The translations under genes and the position numbers were made by a program. The notes under the pieces were generated by a model. The model was not told the DNA's origin, did no database searches, and worked only from the letters and a program-made list of their open reading frames with translations. DNA of 64,000 nt from Methyloligella sp. (GTDB taxonomy: Bacteria > Pseudomonadota > Alphaproteobacteria > Rhizobiales > HXMU1428-3): contig BQJJ01000008.1 in NCBI GenBank assembly GCA_021604645.1, positions 1 to 64,000 on the forward strand, written 5' to 3'. Below, piece by piece: positions 8,801 to 16,964 of this stretch; the stretch's first letter is position 1; the number at the start of each line of letters is the position of its first letter.

Positions 8801-9889
8801 GTGGTTAACTTTTACAAATTAGCGCAACCAGCAATCTTTAAAATGGATCCTGAAAAAGCGCATGAGTTAACAATCAAAGCCCTAAAAACAGGACTAGCCT
8901 TTGATAGATGCAAACATCAAGACAAAAGGCTAGAGCAAAACTTATGGGGCCTCAATATAACCAACCCTCTTGGCATGGCCCCAGGATTTGACAAAAACGC
9001 CGAAGTCGCAAACGAACTGATAGATTTAGGCTTTGGCTTTGTAGAAGTTGGCACCCTTACTCCTAAACCTCAAGAAGGCAACCCAAAACCCCGCATTTTT
9101 AGATTGGTCAAAGACCAGGCCGTCATCAATCGACTAGGCTTTAACAATGAAGGCCAAGACGCAGCTCTTTTAAGGCTCCAGGCCAGAAAAATGAATGGTG
9201 TCATTGGCGTAAACATCGGCGCCAACAAAGAGAGTAACAATCGTATTGAAGATTATTTAAAAGGGTTTCATACCTTTCAAGGCGTAGCAGATTATTTTAC
9301 TATCAATATTTCATCCCCAAACACACCAGGCCTACGTGACCTACAAAGCCCCCAAGCTCTCGACGAACTTTTGGGCGGCCTCATGCAAGCTCGAACAAAT
9401 ATCATCGACCATGGGGGAAAAATTCGACCCATTTTTGTAAAAATCGCCCCGGACATCAAAGATAATGATCTGGAACCAATCATCTATAAATTGCTGGATC
9501 ATAAAATTGATGCCGTTATCATTTCAAATACAACCTTGTCGAGAACAGGCCTAAGAGAACAAAATTTGAAAAATGAGGCTGGCGGTTTGTCTGGCCGCCC
9601 CCTATTCAGAAAATCAACAAGAATGCTAGCCAGAGCCCATCTCATTTCTGAAGGCGCCCTACCTATTATCGGGGTCGGTGGAATTGAAAATGCTGAAACC
9701 GCTTGGCAAAAACTTGAGGCCGGAGCAAACCTCATCCAGCTCTATAGTGGTATGATCTATCAAGGCCCAGCCATAATTGGCAATATTCTAAAAGGTTTAA
9801 GCCAAAGACTTGACCAAGAAAACCTCCACTCACTTGCCAGCATTCGCGGCCGCACTGCAGATCAATGGGCCAATAGCAAACCAGAGTAA
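8801..9889 (+). CDS. pyrD: Dihydroorotate dehydrogenase, quinone-dependent (class 2)
   Basis: Oxidises dihydroorotate to orotate at the inner membrane with FMN and ubiquinone, the fourth step of UMP synthesis. Class 2 is shown by the N-terminal helix motif (KLAQPAIFKMDPEKAHELT), the catalytic Ser in NISSPNTPGLRDLQ, Lys/Asn contacts in GFDKNAEV and the FMN phosphate segment GVGGIENAETAW with LYSGMIYQGP. The length is 362 aa, normal for the class. An in-frame TTG at 8783 would add six residues, but GAGGGG lies inside that extension and is correctly spaced for the GTG at 8801, giving MVNFYKLAQP. pyrE is 12 kb away, not in the same operon. Confidence 0.96.
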   Translation: MVNFYKLAQPAIFKMDPEKAHELTIKALKTGLAFDRCKHQDKRLEQNLWGLNITNPLGMAPGFDKNAEVANELIDLGFGFVEVGTLTPKPQEGNPKPRIFRLVKDQAVINRLGFNNEGQDAALLRLQARKMNGVIGVNIGANKESNNRIEDYLKGFHTFQGVADYFTINISSPNTPGLRDLQSPQALDELLGGLMQARTNIIDHGGKIRPIFVKIAPDIKDNDLEPIIYKLLDHKIDAVIISNTTLSRTGLREQNLKNEAGGLSGRPLFRKSTRMLARAHLISEGALPIIGVGGIENAETAWQKLEAGANLIQLYSGMIYQGPAIIGNILKGLSQRLDQENLHSLASIRGRTADQWANSKPE

Positions 9890-10137
9890 ATAATCCATTG
9901 AATTTGAATAACAAAAAGTCAAAGTCAGCCCAAAAACTGCAAGTTGATAACAGCAAACATTAAATTATACAGCTCACCTTTTCTTAAGTGATTTTTTCAA
10001 GTAAACTAATCATCATTCATTTTCTTGAATTCTTGTTATCTATGAAACAAAAGAAAATGACATGAAAGTACATCAAAAAATACACCAGAACGCGAAGCCA
10101 AAACACCGAAGTAAATAGTGGAACGACGGAGCCCATT

Positions 10138-11916
10138 ATGCATAAAATTGTATCAAAATATTACCTACTCCAAAAGCAAAGCTACAACCTATCTAAGACT
10201 TTCTTGTTACCACTTTTTCTAATCGGGCTGATGCTTTCATCAACTACAATGCAAGCCAATGCATCACAAAAAAGAGTGGCTCTCATTATGGGCATCTCAA
10301 ATTATACCCATGCAACTCAGCTCCCTAATCCTGTACAAGACGCTACAAAGTTAGCATCAGTTCTCAGCAATCTTGGATTTGATGTAACTCTCCGCACGAA
10401 TTTAGGCATTAATGACATGCGTTCAGAAGTACGTAACTTCGCAAACAAAGCAGATACAGCCGAAGTCGCACTCGTTTACTTTGCTGGGCACGGCATTGAA
10501 ATGTCAGGCAAAAACTACCTCATTCCAAATGACGCTGAATTGCGCCGTGACAGAGATTTAGAACATGAAGCCTTAACTCTAAACTTAGTCTCAAACGCAT
10601 TAGAAGGCGCCAAACGCCTTCGTATCATTATGTTAGACGCCTGCCGAAACAATCCTTTTTCAGCGCAAATGAAATTATCAGGCAACAGAACGCGCAGTGT
10701 CTCACGCGGCCTTGCAGCAGTGGAGCCCGTAGGTGACAGCTTGATTGTATATGCCTCCAAACACGGAACAGTCGCAGAAGATGGTGAAGGTAGTAACAGC
10801 CCTTTTGCTGAAGCTCTGGTCAAAACACTTCCAACTCCTGGCCTTGAAATTAGCCTCATGTTCCGCCGGGTAAGAGATCAGGTGATGAAAGCAACAAATA
10901 GACGCCAACAACCCTTCGTTTATGGCTCTATTAGTGGCAAAGAATTTTATTTCAAACAATCAATTAAGATCGAAAATAAAGTTGTAATCAACAACAACAA
11001 CCCTCAGATAACATCCGCTTGTAGTATATGGCCTCAAATCGCTACCACAGCAACCAAGGCCCAAGTCAAAGCTTTCTTGTCAGAATGCCATGAAGGCATT
11101 TTTTATCGCTTAGCAAAAGCTCGCTTAAAAGAACTCAAGGGCAGTGCCGTTGCAACATTAACAACCCCCAAAGTGGATCTATCAACTCCTAAAAAATCTC
11201 ACGAACCAGCCGAAGACCTATATCTCCGGGCCAAAAATTACCAAAACGGCACTGGCGGCTTTAAAAAAGATATGAAAAAAGCTTTGTCAATTTATATGCA
11301 AGCTGCCAACCAAGGACACGCCAAATCAATGACTGATGTTGGCTGGATGAATGAAAATGGTTTCGGCACACCTCGCAATTATCACGTTGCCCTAGAGTGG
11401 TATCAAAAAGCGGCAGATAAAGGTGAAAGCATGGCCATGAACAACCTTGGCTGGATGTACACAAACGGCACGGCAGTTGAAAAGAATTACACAAAAGCCA
11501 TTCACTATTATAAAAAAGCCATCGCTCTTGGCGAGCCTCTCTCGATGACCAATCTTGGTTGGATGTATGAAACAGGCAAAGGCGTTGCAACCAATTATTA
11601 CGAAGCCTTCAAATATTACAAGCAGGCCGCTGACGCCGGTGACCTACAAGGCCTTCATAACACTGGATGGATGTACGCAGCAGGGCGCGGTACAAAACAA
11701 AATTACAAAAAAGGCGCTGAAGCTGTTTTTAAAGCCATTAGAAGTGGAAATAAGTTTTCCAAAGATCAGATGATCGGCAATCACACCGTATGGCCAATTG
11801 GCTTTAGAAAAGAACTACAAAAAATTCTAAAGAATTATGGCTACTACAATGGCGCAGCTGATGGAACCTATGGCCCAGGAACAGTTAAAGCCGTTCGTAA
11901 AGCTGCTGGTGAGTAG
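10138..11916 (+). CDS. Exported caspase-family (C14) protein with Sel1 repeats and PG-binding-like tail
   Basis: This 592-residue protein starts with a signal peptide or anchor (~20-45). A metacaspase-like domain follows at ~47-280, with the catalytic His in YFAGHGIE and Cys in LDACRNNPF, both intact. A linker leads to four or five Sel1/TPR-like repeats (~360-540; AMNNLGWMYTNG, SMTNLGWMYETG, LHNTGWMYAAG), and the C-terminus (~562-592) has the short peptidoglycan-binding-1 pattern ILKNYGYYNGAADGTYGPGT. Such proteins occur widely in alphaproteobacteria. An envelope role in proteolysis or protein assembly is inferred; the natural substrate is unknown. It stands alone, with its own SD (GGAG) and terminator. 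Confidence 0.88.
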   Translation: MHKIVSKYYLLQKQSYNLSKTFLLPLFLIGLMLSSTTMQANASQKRVALIMGISNYTHATQLPNPVQDATKLASVLSNLGFDVTLRTNLGINDMRSEVRNFANKADTAEVALVYFAGHGIEMSGKNYLIPNDAELRRDRDLEHEALTLNLVSNALEGAKRLRIIMLDACRNNPFSAQMKLSGNRTRSVSRGLAAVEPVGDSLIVYASKHGTVAEDGEGSNSPFAEALVKTLPTPGLEISLMFRRVRDQVMKATNRRQQPFVYGSISGKEFYFKQSIKIENKVVINNNNPQITSACSIWPQIATTATKAQVKAFLSECHEGIFYRLAKARLKELKGSAVATLTTPKVDLSTPKKSHEPAEDLYLRAKNYQNGTGGFKKDMKKALSIYMQAANQGHAKSMTDVGWMNENGFGTPRNYHVALEWYQKAADKGESMAMNNLGWMYTNGTAVEKNYTKAIHYYKKAIALGEPLSMTNLGWMYETGKGVATNYYEAFKYYKQAADAGDLQGLHNTGWMYAAGRGTKQNYKKGAEAVFKAIRSGNKFSKDQMIGNHTVWPIGFRKELQKILKNYGYYNGAADGTYGPGTVKAVRKAAGE

Positions 11917-11960
11917 AATAGCAAGTTAGTGGGTAAGTAATCCAAAACAATAATAAATCT

Positions 11961-11992
11961 AAAGCCTTCACATTATTTGTGGGGGCTTTTTT
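11961..11992 (+). terminator. Terminator of the caspase/Sel1 gene
   Basis: AAGCC..CACA / TGTG..GGCTT forms an interrupted hairpin followed by TTTTTT, 45 bp after the stop codon. Confidence 0.65.
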
Positions 11993-12148
11993 ATGTTTTT
12001 TATTAAAATCTACCCCCTCCACTCACCTATAGATGATAATTGCCCCATTGCATCTATTGAAAATACATGCGATCAAGCCACATCATTGAAGAAATTAAAT
12101 TAAATTCGGCCAAAGAACAAAAACTCAAGCCCCCAAAAGAGAAACGAA

Positions 12149-12496
12149 ATGACCGTACAGATCTACCACAATCCGCGCTGCTCAAAATCAAAGCAAGCCC
12201 TTTCTTATTTAGAGAAAAAAGGTATCTCCCCAGAAATTATCCTCTATTTAGAAACACCACCAACAGCTGATGAACTAGGATTGACCCTGTTAAAGCTGGA
12301 CTTAAGCCCACGCGATATCATGCGCACAAACGAAAAGCTTTACAAAGAACTTGAGCTAAATGACCCATCTCTTTCAGATGAAGCATTGATCACAGTGCTG
12401 TGCGCCCATCCAATCCTGATTGAACGTCCAATTGTCATTAATGGCGACCAAGCCAAACTGGCTCGCCCCGCTGATGTAATAGAAGAGATTCTATAA
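12149..12496 (+). CDS. arsC: Arsenate reductase, ArsC glutaredoxin-type
   Basis: A 115-residue ArsC-family protein: thioredoxin-like fold starting IYHNPRCSKSKQALSYL with the active Cys (Cys11 region) and the Arg triad zone AHPILIERPIVI (~89-100). Family members reduce arsenate to arsenite with glutathione and glutaredoxin. The length matches the short chromosomal form (often named YfgD/ArsC-like) rather than the 140-aa plasmid ArsC. No arsR, arsB or acr3 is adjacent, so a true arsenic role is uncertain; a general thiol oxidoreductase role is the alternative. Confidence 0.87.
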   Translation: MTVQIYHNPRCSKSKQALSYLEKKGISPEIILYLETPPTADELGLTLLKLDLSPRDIMRTNEKLYKELELNDPSLSDEALITVLCAHPILIERPIVINGDQAKLARPADVIEEIL

Positions 12497-12564
12497 ATTG
12501 ATGAAGTTTAAGAGGGTAAGCCAGCCTTTTATAAGGGCTTACTCTCTTTAAAAACAAACTAGCT

Positions 12565-12623
12565 GATACACCCAAGTTGATACGGGCTAGGTTGATACAG
12601 GCCAAGTTAATAAAGGCCAGACT
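12565..12623. repeat. Four imperfect 15-bp tandem repeats
   Basis: Units begin at 12565 (14 bp), 12579, 12594 and 12609, each of the form GATACxGGCyAAGTT or close to it, in the 177-bp convergent gap between arsC and the DUF6460 gene. Read on the minus strand they would spell A-x-I-N-L pentapeptides, but no credible gene frame holds them. Confidence 0.7.
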
Positions 12624-12673
12624 ACACAAAGCTTCATGGCCTACCCAACCTTTTACCTCGGACGAGCTGACAC

Positions 12674-12958
12674 TTAGTCCCGTTTCGCTTTTTCTCCGCC
12701 ATTTGGTTTCATAGTTGCAAACAAGCGCAAAACCAACCAAATAGGAAAAACAATAACGGCGCCTAATAAAAAATAATCGCCAATCCAAATAAACGCGTCA
12801 AAGCCCAAGTCATAAGCATAGCGAATAAGCTCACGAAGCTTATGCACCAAAGCAAAAGCATCCAAGTTGAAAGCGGCTAAAACAACACCCAATACCAACG
12901 AAATAAGCGCAAGGCGCAAAATCACATATAAAACGGGCCCACCAAAAAACTTTTCCAT
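12674..12958 (-). CDS. DUF6460 family membrane protein
   Basis: A 94-residue protein with two long hydrophobic helices (~8-32 and ~58-80) separated by an amphipathic stretch. The pattern FFGGPVLYVILRLALISLVLG, then LGFDAFIWIGDYFLLGAVIVFPIWLVLRL (described in parts), is typical of DUF6460, a family seen mostly in Hyphomicrobiales. Function is unknown; an inner-membrane location is clear. ATG at 12958 is preferred to an in-frame TTG at 12985 because family members start at the MxxFFGG motif; the SD evidence is weak for both. Confidence 0.78.
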   Translation of the reverse strand: MEKFFGGPVLYVILRLALISLVLGVVLAAFNLDAFALVHKLRELIRYAYDLGFDAFIWIGDYFLLGAVIVFPIWLVLRLFATMKPNGGEKAKRD

Positions 12959-13278
12959 AAATCCAACTTTCCAACTCTCAACCAAAGTAATAATTAGGGT
13001 CTAGACCCTAGAAAAATACTAAAAACGGCCTCTTTATCCAACAACAAATAACACAAAGCCACTTATACATCCGCTTATCCATTTCATATGTGCAAAAACA
13101 CAGAATAAACAAAAGGATTAATTTCTGTTAACCTTTTCATAAACCGAATCATTTGACCATAGAAAAAAGTCAATTTGGCCACAGGTTTAAATAGTTATAT
13201 TTTTTTATTTAAGTGAATTTAACCTGCTGAAATCAGCCAAAAACAATAGAACCAGTCGGATTTTAAAGAGCAAAACCT

Positions 13279-14022
13279 ATGGAGACACAATTACTCCAGC
13301 AAGTCATTCATACTGAAGAACACATCCATCTTTGCGGAAAAGATTTTTACGCCCACCCAACCGGCGCCCTCATCTGGCCTGCCGAAGAAACTTTGGTGGT
13401 CGCAGACACATACCTTCGAAGCGGATACGTTCTCAATGCACTAATGGCAGGCGCGAATAAGTCTTTCGCAACCAGCATCATAAAATCAATTGAAGGCTTG
13501 ATAAGCACCCATAACATCAAACAGGTGATAGCTCTTGGTCGTGTATTCCGCAGGTTAGACGACACCTATCATCTCGACACCGAAGATTTAACGCGCCTTT
13601 ATGCAATTCAGAAAAAAGTAGATTGGATCTGGGTCGCAGGCCCCATGGCTCGCCAGTTGCCAAATCTTGTAGGCGGCATTAGAGCTGCACACTTTTCACA
13701 TGCTGATATTCACTTTTGCGCAAGCCCAAAGCGATCAGATACAACAAATGAAATCGCAGCCGGCATGTACCCGATGGCACGAACAGAGCCCATAAAGTTC
13801 AACCCAATTACAAATGAAGAACTCGAGGGTGAAGGCACAAAACCTTGCTTTGTCTCAAACGGAAAGCGGTTATTAATGCCAGCCTTCGGCGGGAAATTAG
13901 GCGCAAAAAACATCCTCGGCGATGAGTTTTTACCGCTTTTTGGTTATGATGACCTTCTCATCCAAGTGGTCGACAGCTACAAAACCTACCCCGTCCCGCA
14001 CCATGCCTTACTTGCTGGTTGA
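13279..14022 (+). CDS. PdeM-like metallophosphoesterase homologue lacking the metal ligands
   Basis: A 247-residue protein following the layout of PdeM, the ligase-associated DNA-damage-response endonuclease: GALIWPAEETLVVAD (~29-43), VIALG (~84), DWIWV (~115), PCFVSNGKRLLMPAFGG near residue 195. Yet each catalytic motif is changed: DLHLE-type becomes DTYLR, GDxFHD becomes GRVFRR, GNHD becomes AGPM, HEP becomes ASP and GHLHP becomes AGMYP. Only the first Asp survives. The frame is intact and the non-catalytic signature is well kept, so this looks like a maintained pseudoenzyme, not a decaying gene. None of the usual partners (Lhr-like helicase, ATP-dependent ligase, exonuclease) is next to it. 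A structural or regulatory DNA-repair role is only a guess. Confidence 0.75.
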   Translation: METQLLQQVIHTEEHIHLCGKDFYAHPTGALIWPAEETLVVADTYLRSGYVLNALMAGANKSFATSIIKSIEGLISTHNIKQVIALGRVFRRLDDTYHLDTEDLTRLYAIQKKVDWIWVAGPMARQLPNLVGGIRAAHFSHADIHFCASPKRSDTTNEIAAGMYPMARTEPIKFNPITNEELEGEGTKPCFVSNGKRLLMPAFGGKLGAKNILGDEFLPLFGYDDLLIQVVDSYKTYPVPHHALLAG

Positions 14023-14046
14023 GTATAATTATTTTCACTCTTTCTT

Positions 14047-15309
14047 CTACAAACTCTTGCCTTGCATCAACAAAGGCACATCCCCGTTTATCCCAGCCGC
14101 TTCTTTCACGAAGAATTCTTTCAAAGGCGGCAACCGATCAACAAGCCGAAGACCAAACCCGCGCAGTTCACGCAGCACTGCCTGATCATTTGAAAACAAG
14201 CGCTTTAATCCATCCATAGCTAAAGCAGATGTAACCCCATCAAACCTCCGCCATTGCTGATAACGCTCTAAAGCCACATTACCTCCAACATCAAGACCAA
14301 GTCGTTTCGTTTCGACAATCACCTCAACAAGCGCTGCCACATCACGAAGCCCAAGGTTCATGCCCTGACCTGCCAAAGGGTGCACCCCATGCGCTGCATC
14401 ACCAATAAGCACAACACGTTCCGCAATAAACGAACGAGCAAGCACAAGAGATAATGGAAAATGTTTCCGCGGGCCCGCCAACTCAGCCGTACCAAGTTTT
14501 GGTGAAAACCTTAAATTCACTTCAGATATAAAATCCTCATCATCAAGAGCGCACATATCAGCAGCCTTGCCGCGCTCTTCAGTCCAAACCAAAGACGCAC
14601 GATCTCCGGGTAGAGGTAAAATAGCAAATGGACCAGATGGCAAAAAATGTTGAACAGCTTTGCCATCATGAGGCTGACTTAAATCAACGGTAACAACAAT
14701 GCCATCCTGATCATAATCTGACGTAATCGTCTTTATCTCTGCCAATGAGCGCACCTTTGAGCCACGCCCATCAGCGCCAATACATAAAGAAGCAGTAAGA
14801 GATACCCCATCATCAAGATGAAGTTGAATAAAATCCGGCTTTTGATCAAGCGTCTTTAATTGACATCCTTCAAAAATTTCAAGAGAAGAAGCTTGACGCA
14901 AAGCTTTATAAATAGGAGCTGCAAGCGGCTCATGCTCAATGATATAAGCCCCAACTTTACCCAGCGCAATTTCACCACTGAAATTTAAGAACACAGGTCG
15001 AAACGGGCTATCCAAATCACTATCCGAAATATCAACTTCCTGGATAGGCTGGGCAAAAGCTTTCATGTCATCCCAAAGCCCAAGCACATCTAAAATAGCC
15101 CGTGAACTTTCTGAAAGCGCATAAGCGCGGCCCGATGATTTTTTATCTGGATTTTGCTCAAAATCAGAATAATCTTCAAGTGTATGACGTTCAATCAAAG
15201 CTTGGCGAAAGTTCTGGCCTCCAAATTTATCAAGACACAAAGCCCCAACAGCACCAACAAGGCCGCCACCAACGGTTACAACATCTTTATTTTGATTTGT
15301 CCCACTCAT
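14047..15309 (-). CDS. UbiH/UbiF/UbiL-type FAD-dependent ubiquinone hydroxylase
   Basis: A 420-residue flavoprotein monooxygenase with the dinucleotide fold VTVGGGLVGAVGAL (~10-23), the DG motif CIGADGRGSKVR (~170) and the second FAD motif VVLIGDAAHGVHPLAGQGMN (~300-320), all diagnostic for the UbiH/COQ6 family that hydroxylates the ubiquinone ring. Which ring position (UbiH, UbiF, UbiL) cannot be decided from sequence alone. ATG at 15309 places the GxGxxG motif at the usual distance from the N-terminus; an upstream in-frame start at 15393 would add 28 untypical residues. The gene ends converge on the PdeM-like gene. Confidence 0.92.
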   Translation of the reverse strand: MSGTNQNKDVVTVGGGLVGAVGALCLDKFGGQNFRQALIERHTLEDYSDFEQNPDKKSSGRAYALSESSRAILDVLGLWDDMKAFAQPIQEVDISDSDLDSPFRPVFLNFSGEIALGKVGAYIIEHEPLAAPIYKALRQASSLEIFEGCQLKTLDQKPDFIQLHLDDGVSLTASLCIGADGRGSKVRSLAEIKTITSDYDQDGIVVTVDLSQPHDGKAVQHFLPSGPFAILPLPGDRASLVWTEERGKAADMCALDDEDFISEVNLRFSPKLGTAELAGPRKHFPLSLVLARSFIAERVVLIGDAAHGVHPLAGQGMNLGLRDVAALVEVIVETKRLGLDVGGNVALERYQQWRRFDGVTSALAMDGLKRLFSNDQAVLRELRGFGLRLVDRLPPLKEFFVKEAAGINGDVPLLMQGKSL

Positions 15310-15517
15310 ATCTTCCAGACAATCCCTTTTCCTGCACTGAAGAAACAATCGCTTGCCAAAAGCAATCTCATATAAAACTATAGTACTATTCAAACCCTCA
15401 ACTTTGTGACAATCTCAAACTATCAGCTAAGCGTTTTGCGTCAAGCATCATCAATTAAACCCAAAATATCACCTTTACCAATCAACAAAAGCGAAAATAT
15501 CAAAGAGTGAAAATAAA

Positions 15518-16375
15518 ATGACAGACCCAAAAAACCTACTAGAAACAACGCTTAATCTCAAAGAAATAGCCCCATATGAATACGAAGCCCCTTCACATAA
15601 CCCGGGGTGGAATAGAATCTATGGTGGGCAAGTCATTTCACAAGCTATGCTAGCAGGCTCTCTCACGGTTGAAGACAAACTCTGTCATTCTGTTCATGCC
15701 TATTTTATGCGCCCCGGCAATCCGGATAAATCTGTTGTCTATAAAGTGAACCCCATTAGAAATGGCCGTAGCTTCGCAACTCGCACCATAGAGGCCTTTC
15801 AAGGAGAAGAAGCCATTTTAACCATGTCCGCGTCATATCATAAAGATGAACCGGGCTTTGATCACGCAGACCAAATGGGAAATGCCCCAAACCCAGAAGA
15901 CCTCCCTTCAATAAAAACCATTTTAGACCATTATGGCGACAAAATACCTGAAACAGTACGCACCTACTTTAAAAGAGATCGTCCCTTTGAATTACGCCCA
16001 ACAAATGTAGAAAGATATCTGGATCCCAAACCAGAAAAACCAGAGCAATCCTTTTGGGTCCGCGCCCTATTACCCTTGGATGAGCGACCAGCCTTGCAAC
16101 AAGCCGCCCTCGCCTATGCCAGTGATTTTACACTTCTCGATACAGCTCTAAAGGCACATGGAAAATTATTATTCGACCCTAAAATCATGGTCGCCAGCCT
16201 AGATCATGCAATTTGGTTTCACCGCCCCTTTAAAATAAACGAATGGCTGCTTTATAAGCAAACATCAAGCAATGCTAACGGTGCACGATCTCTCTGCCAG
16301 GGACAGTTTTTTGATCAAAACGGCGCTCTTATAGCGTCAACAGCACAAGAAGGGCTCACACGCCCAATCGAATAA
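15518..16375 (+). CDS. tesB: Acyl-CoA thioesterase II
   Basis: This 285-residue double-hotdog thioesterase hydrolyses acyl-CoA to free acid and CoA. Visible are the N-terminal hotdog (GGQVISQAMLAGSLTV, ~36-51; HSVHAYFMRPGN) and the C-terminal hotdog with the catalytic Asp region YASDFTLLDTAL (~204-215) and SLDHAIWFHRPF (~231-242). The length equals that of E. coli TesB. It lies upstream of glnK-amtB, a gene order conserved in many rhizobia, but a hairpin and a sigma-54-type promoter separate it from glnK. Confidence 0.95.
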   Translation: MTDPKNLLETTLNLKEIAPYEYEAPSHNPGWNRIYGGQVISQAMLAGSLTVEDKLCHSVHAYFMRPGNPDKSVVYKVNPIRNGRSFATRTIEAFQGEEAILTMSASYHKDEPGFDHADQMGNAPNPEDLPSIKTILDHYGDKIPETVRTYFKRDRPFELRPTNVERYLDPKPEKPEQSFWVRALLPLDERPALQQAALAYASDFTLLDTALKAHGKLLFDPKIMVASLDHAIWFHRPFKINEWLLYKQTSSNANGARSLCQGQFFDQNGALIASTAQEGLTRPIE

Positions 16376-16403
16376 AACACCCTCAAAATTCAATAGATCA
16401 AAA

Positions 16404-16434
16404 AATAGGCAATAACATATTTGTGCCTATTTTA
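16404..16434 (+). terminator. Hairpin after tesB
   Basis: AATAGGCA/TGCCTATT arms (8 bp, 12-nt loop) are preceded by an A-run and followed by TTTAT, 28 bp past the tesB stop. Confidence 0.55.
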
Positions 16435-16458
16435 TATACACAAGAATTTGTTAACCTA

Positions 16459-16475
16459 TGCCTGATTAATAAGCA
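16459..16475. promoter_or_regulatory. NtrC-like palindrome upstream of glnK-amtB
   Basis: TGC-N11-GCA (TGCCTGATTAATAAGCA) is the spacing of NtrC sites (GCAC-N7-GTGC core). It lies about 50 bp upstream of the sigma-54-type promoter. A near-identical block (TATGCCTAATTAATAGGC) recurs upstream of the second amt gene. Confidence 0.5.
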
Positions 16476-16523
16476 ATATATATATTTTTCTTTATTTTCA
16501 ATAACTTAAAAAAGATGCCTTTT

Positions 16524-16540
16524 TTGGCACGCCCCTTGTA
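16524..16540 (+). promoter_or_regulatory. Sigma-54-type promoter of glnK-amtB
   Basis: TTGGCACGCCCCTTGTA matches the -24 TGGCACG element exactly and the -12 TTGC element except for the C. It lies 64 bp before glnK. Nitrogen-limited, NtrC-dependent transcription is the standard control of glnK-amtB. Confidence 0.75.
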
Positions 16541-16604
16541 ACGGTAAAAAAGTAGTTGCCCAATTATGGCAGCATTTATCTTAGTCCGAAGATAGGGGGA
16601 TGAA

Positions 16605-16943
16605 ATGAAACTCATCACAGCAATAATCAAACCTCACAAATTAGATACTGTTCGTGAAGCCTTAAGTGCCATTGAGGTGACAGGTCTCACAGTAACTGAG
16701 GTCAAAGGTTACGGCCGCCAACGTGGTCAAAGTGAAATTTATCGTGGCGCTGAATACAGCGTTAACTTTGTTCCAAAACTCAAACTAGAAATTGCCGTTG
16801 AAGCAGCTCGGGTTGAACCAATCATTGAAGCGGTCAAAACAGCTGCCGGATCTGGTGAAATCGGTGATGGAAAAATCTTCGTAACGTCGCTCGAACAAGC
16901 CGTGCGTATCCGCACAGGTGAAACGAACGAAAACGCGCTATAA
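16605..16943 (+). CDS. glnK: Nitrogen regulatory protein P-II (GlnK)
   Basis: A 112-residue trimeric P-II signal protein of standard length. The start MKLITAIIKPHKLDTVREAL, the T-loop with the uridylylation Tyr (RGAEYSVNF, Tyr51), the B-loop TAAGSGEIGDGKIFV and the C-loop VRIRTGE are all intact. It senses ATP/ADP and 2-oxoglutarate and blocks AmtB when nitrogen is plentiful. It is cotranscribed with amtB (21-bp gap). The strong SD GGGGG precedes the ATG. Confidence 0.97.
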   Translation: MKLITAIIKPHKLDTVREALSAIEVTGLTVTEVKGYGRQRGQSEIYRGAEYSVNFVPKLKLEIAVEAARVEPIIEAVKTAAGSGEIGDGKIFVTSLEQAVRIRTGETNENAL

Positions 16944-16964
16944 AAAATACAGGATAGTAAAATA

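Noticed and set aside
12067..12270. 67-codon frame overlapping the arsC start
   Set aside because: A shadow of arsC in another frame with no domain.
12438..12788. Minus-strand frame with A-x-I-N-L repeats as a pentapeptide-repeat protein
   Set aside because: It overlaps the DUF6460 and arsC genes in another frame, lacks an SD, and only three or four degenerate units exist.
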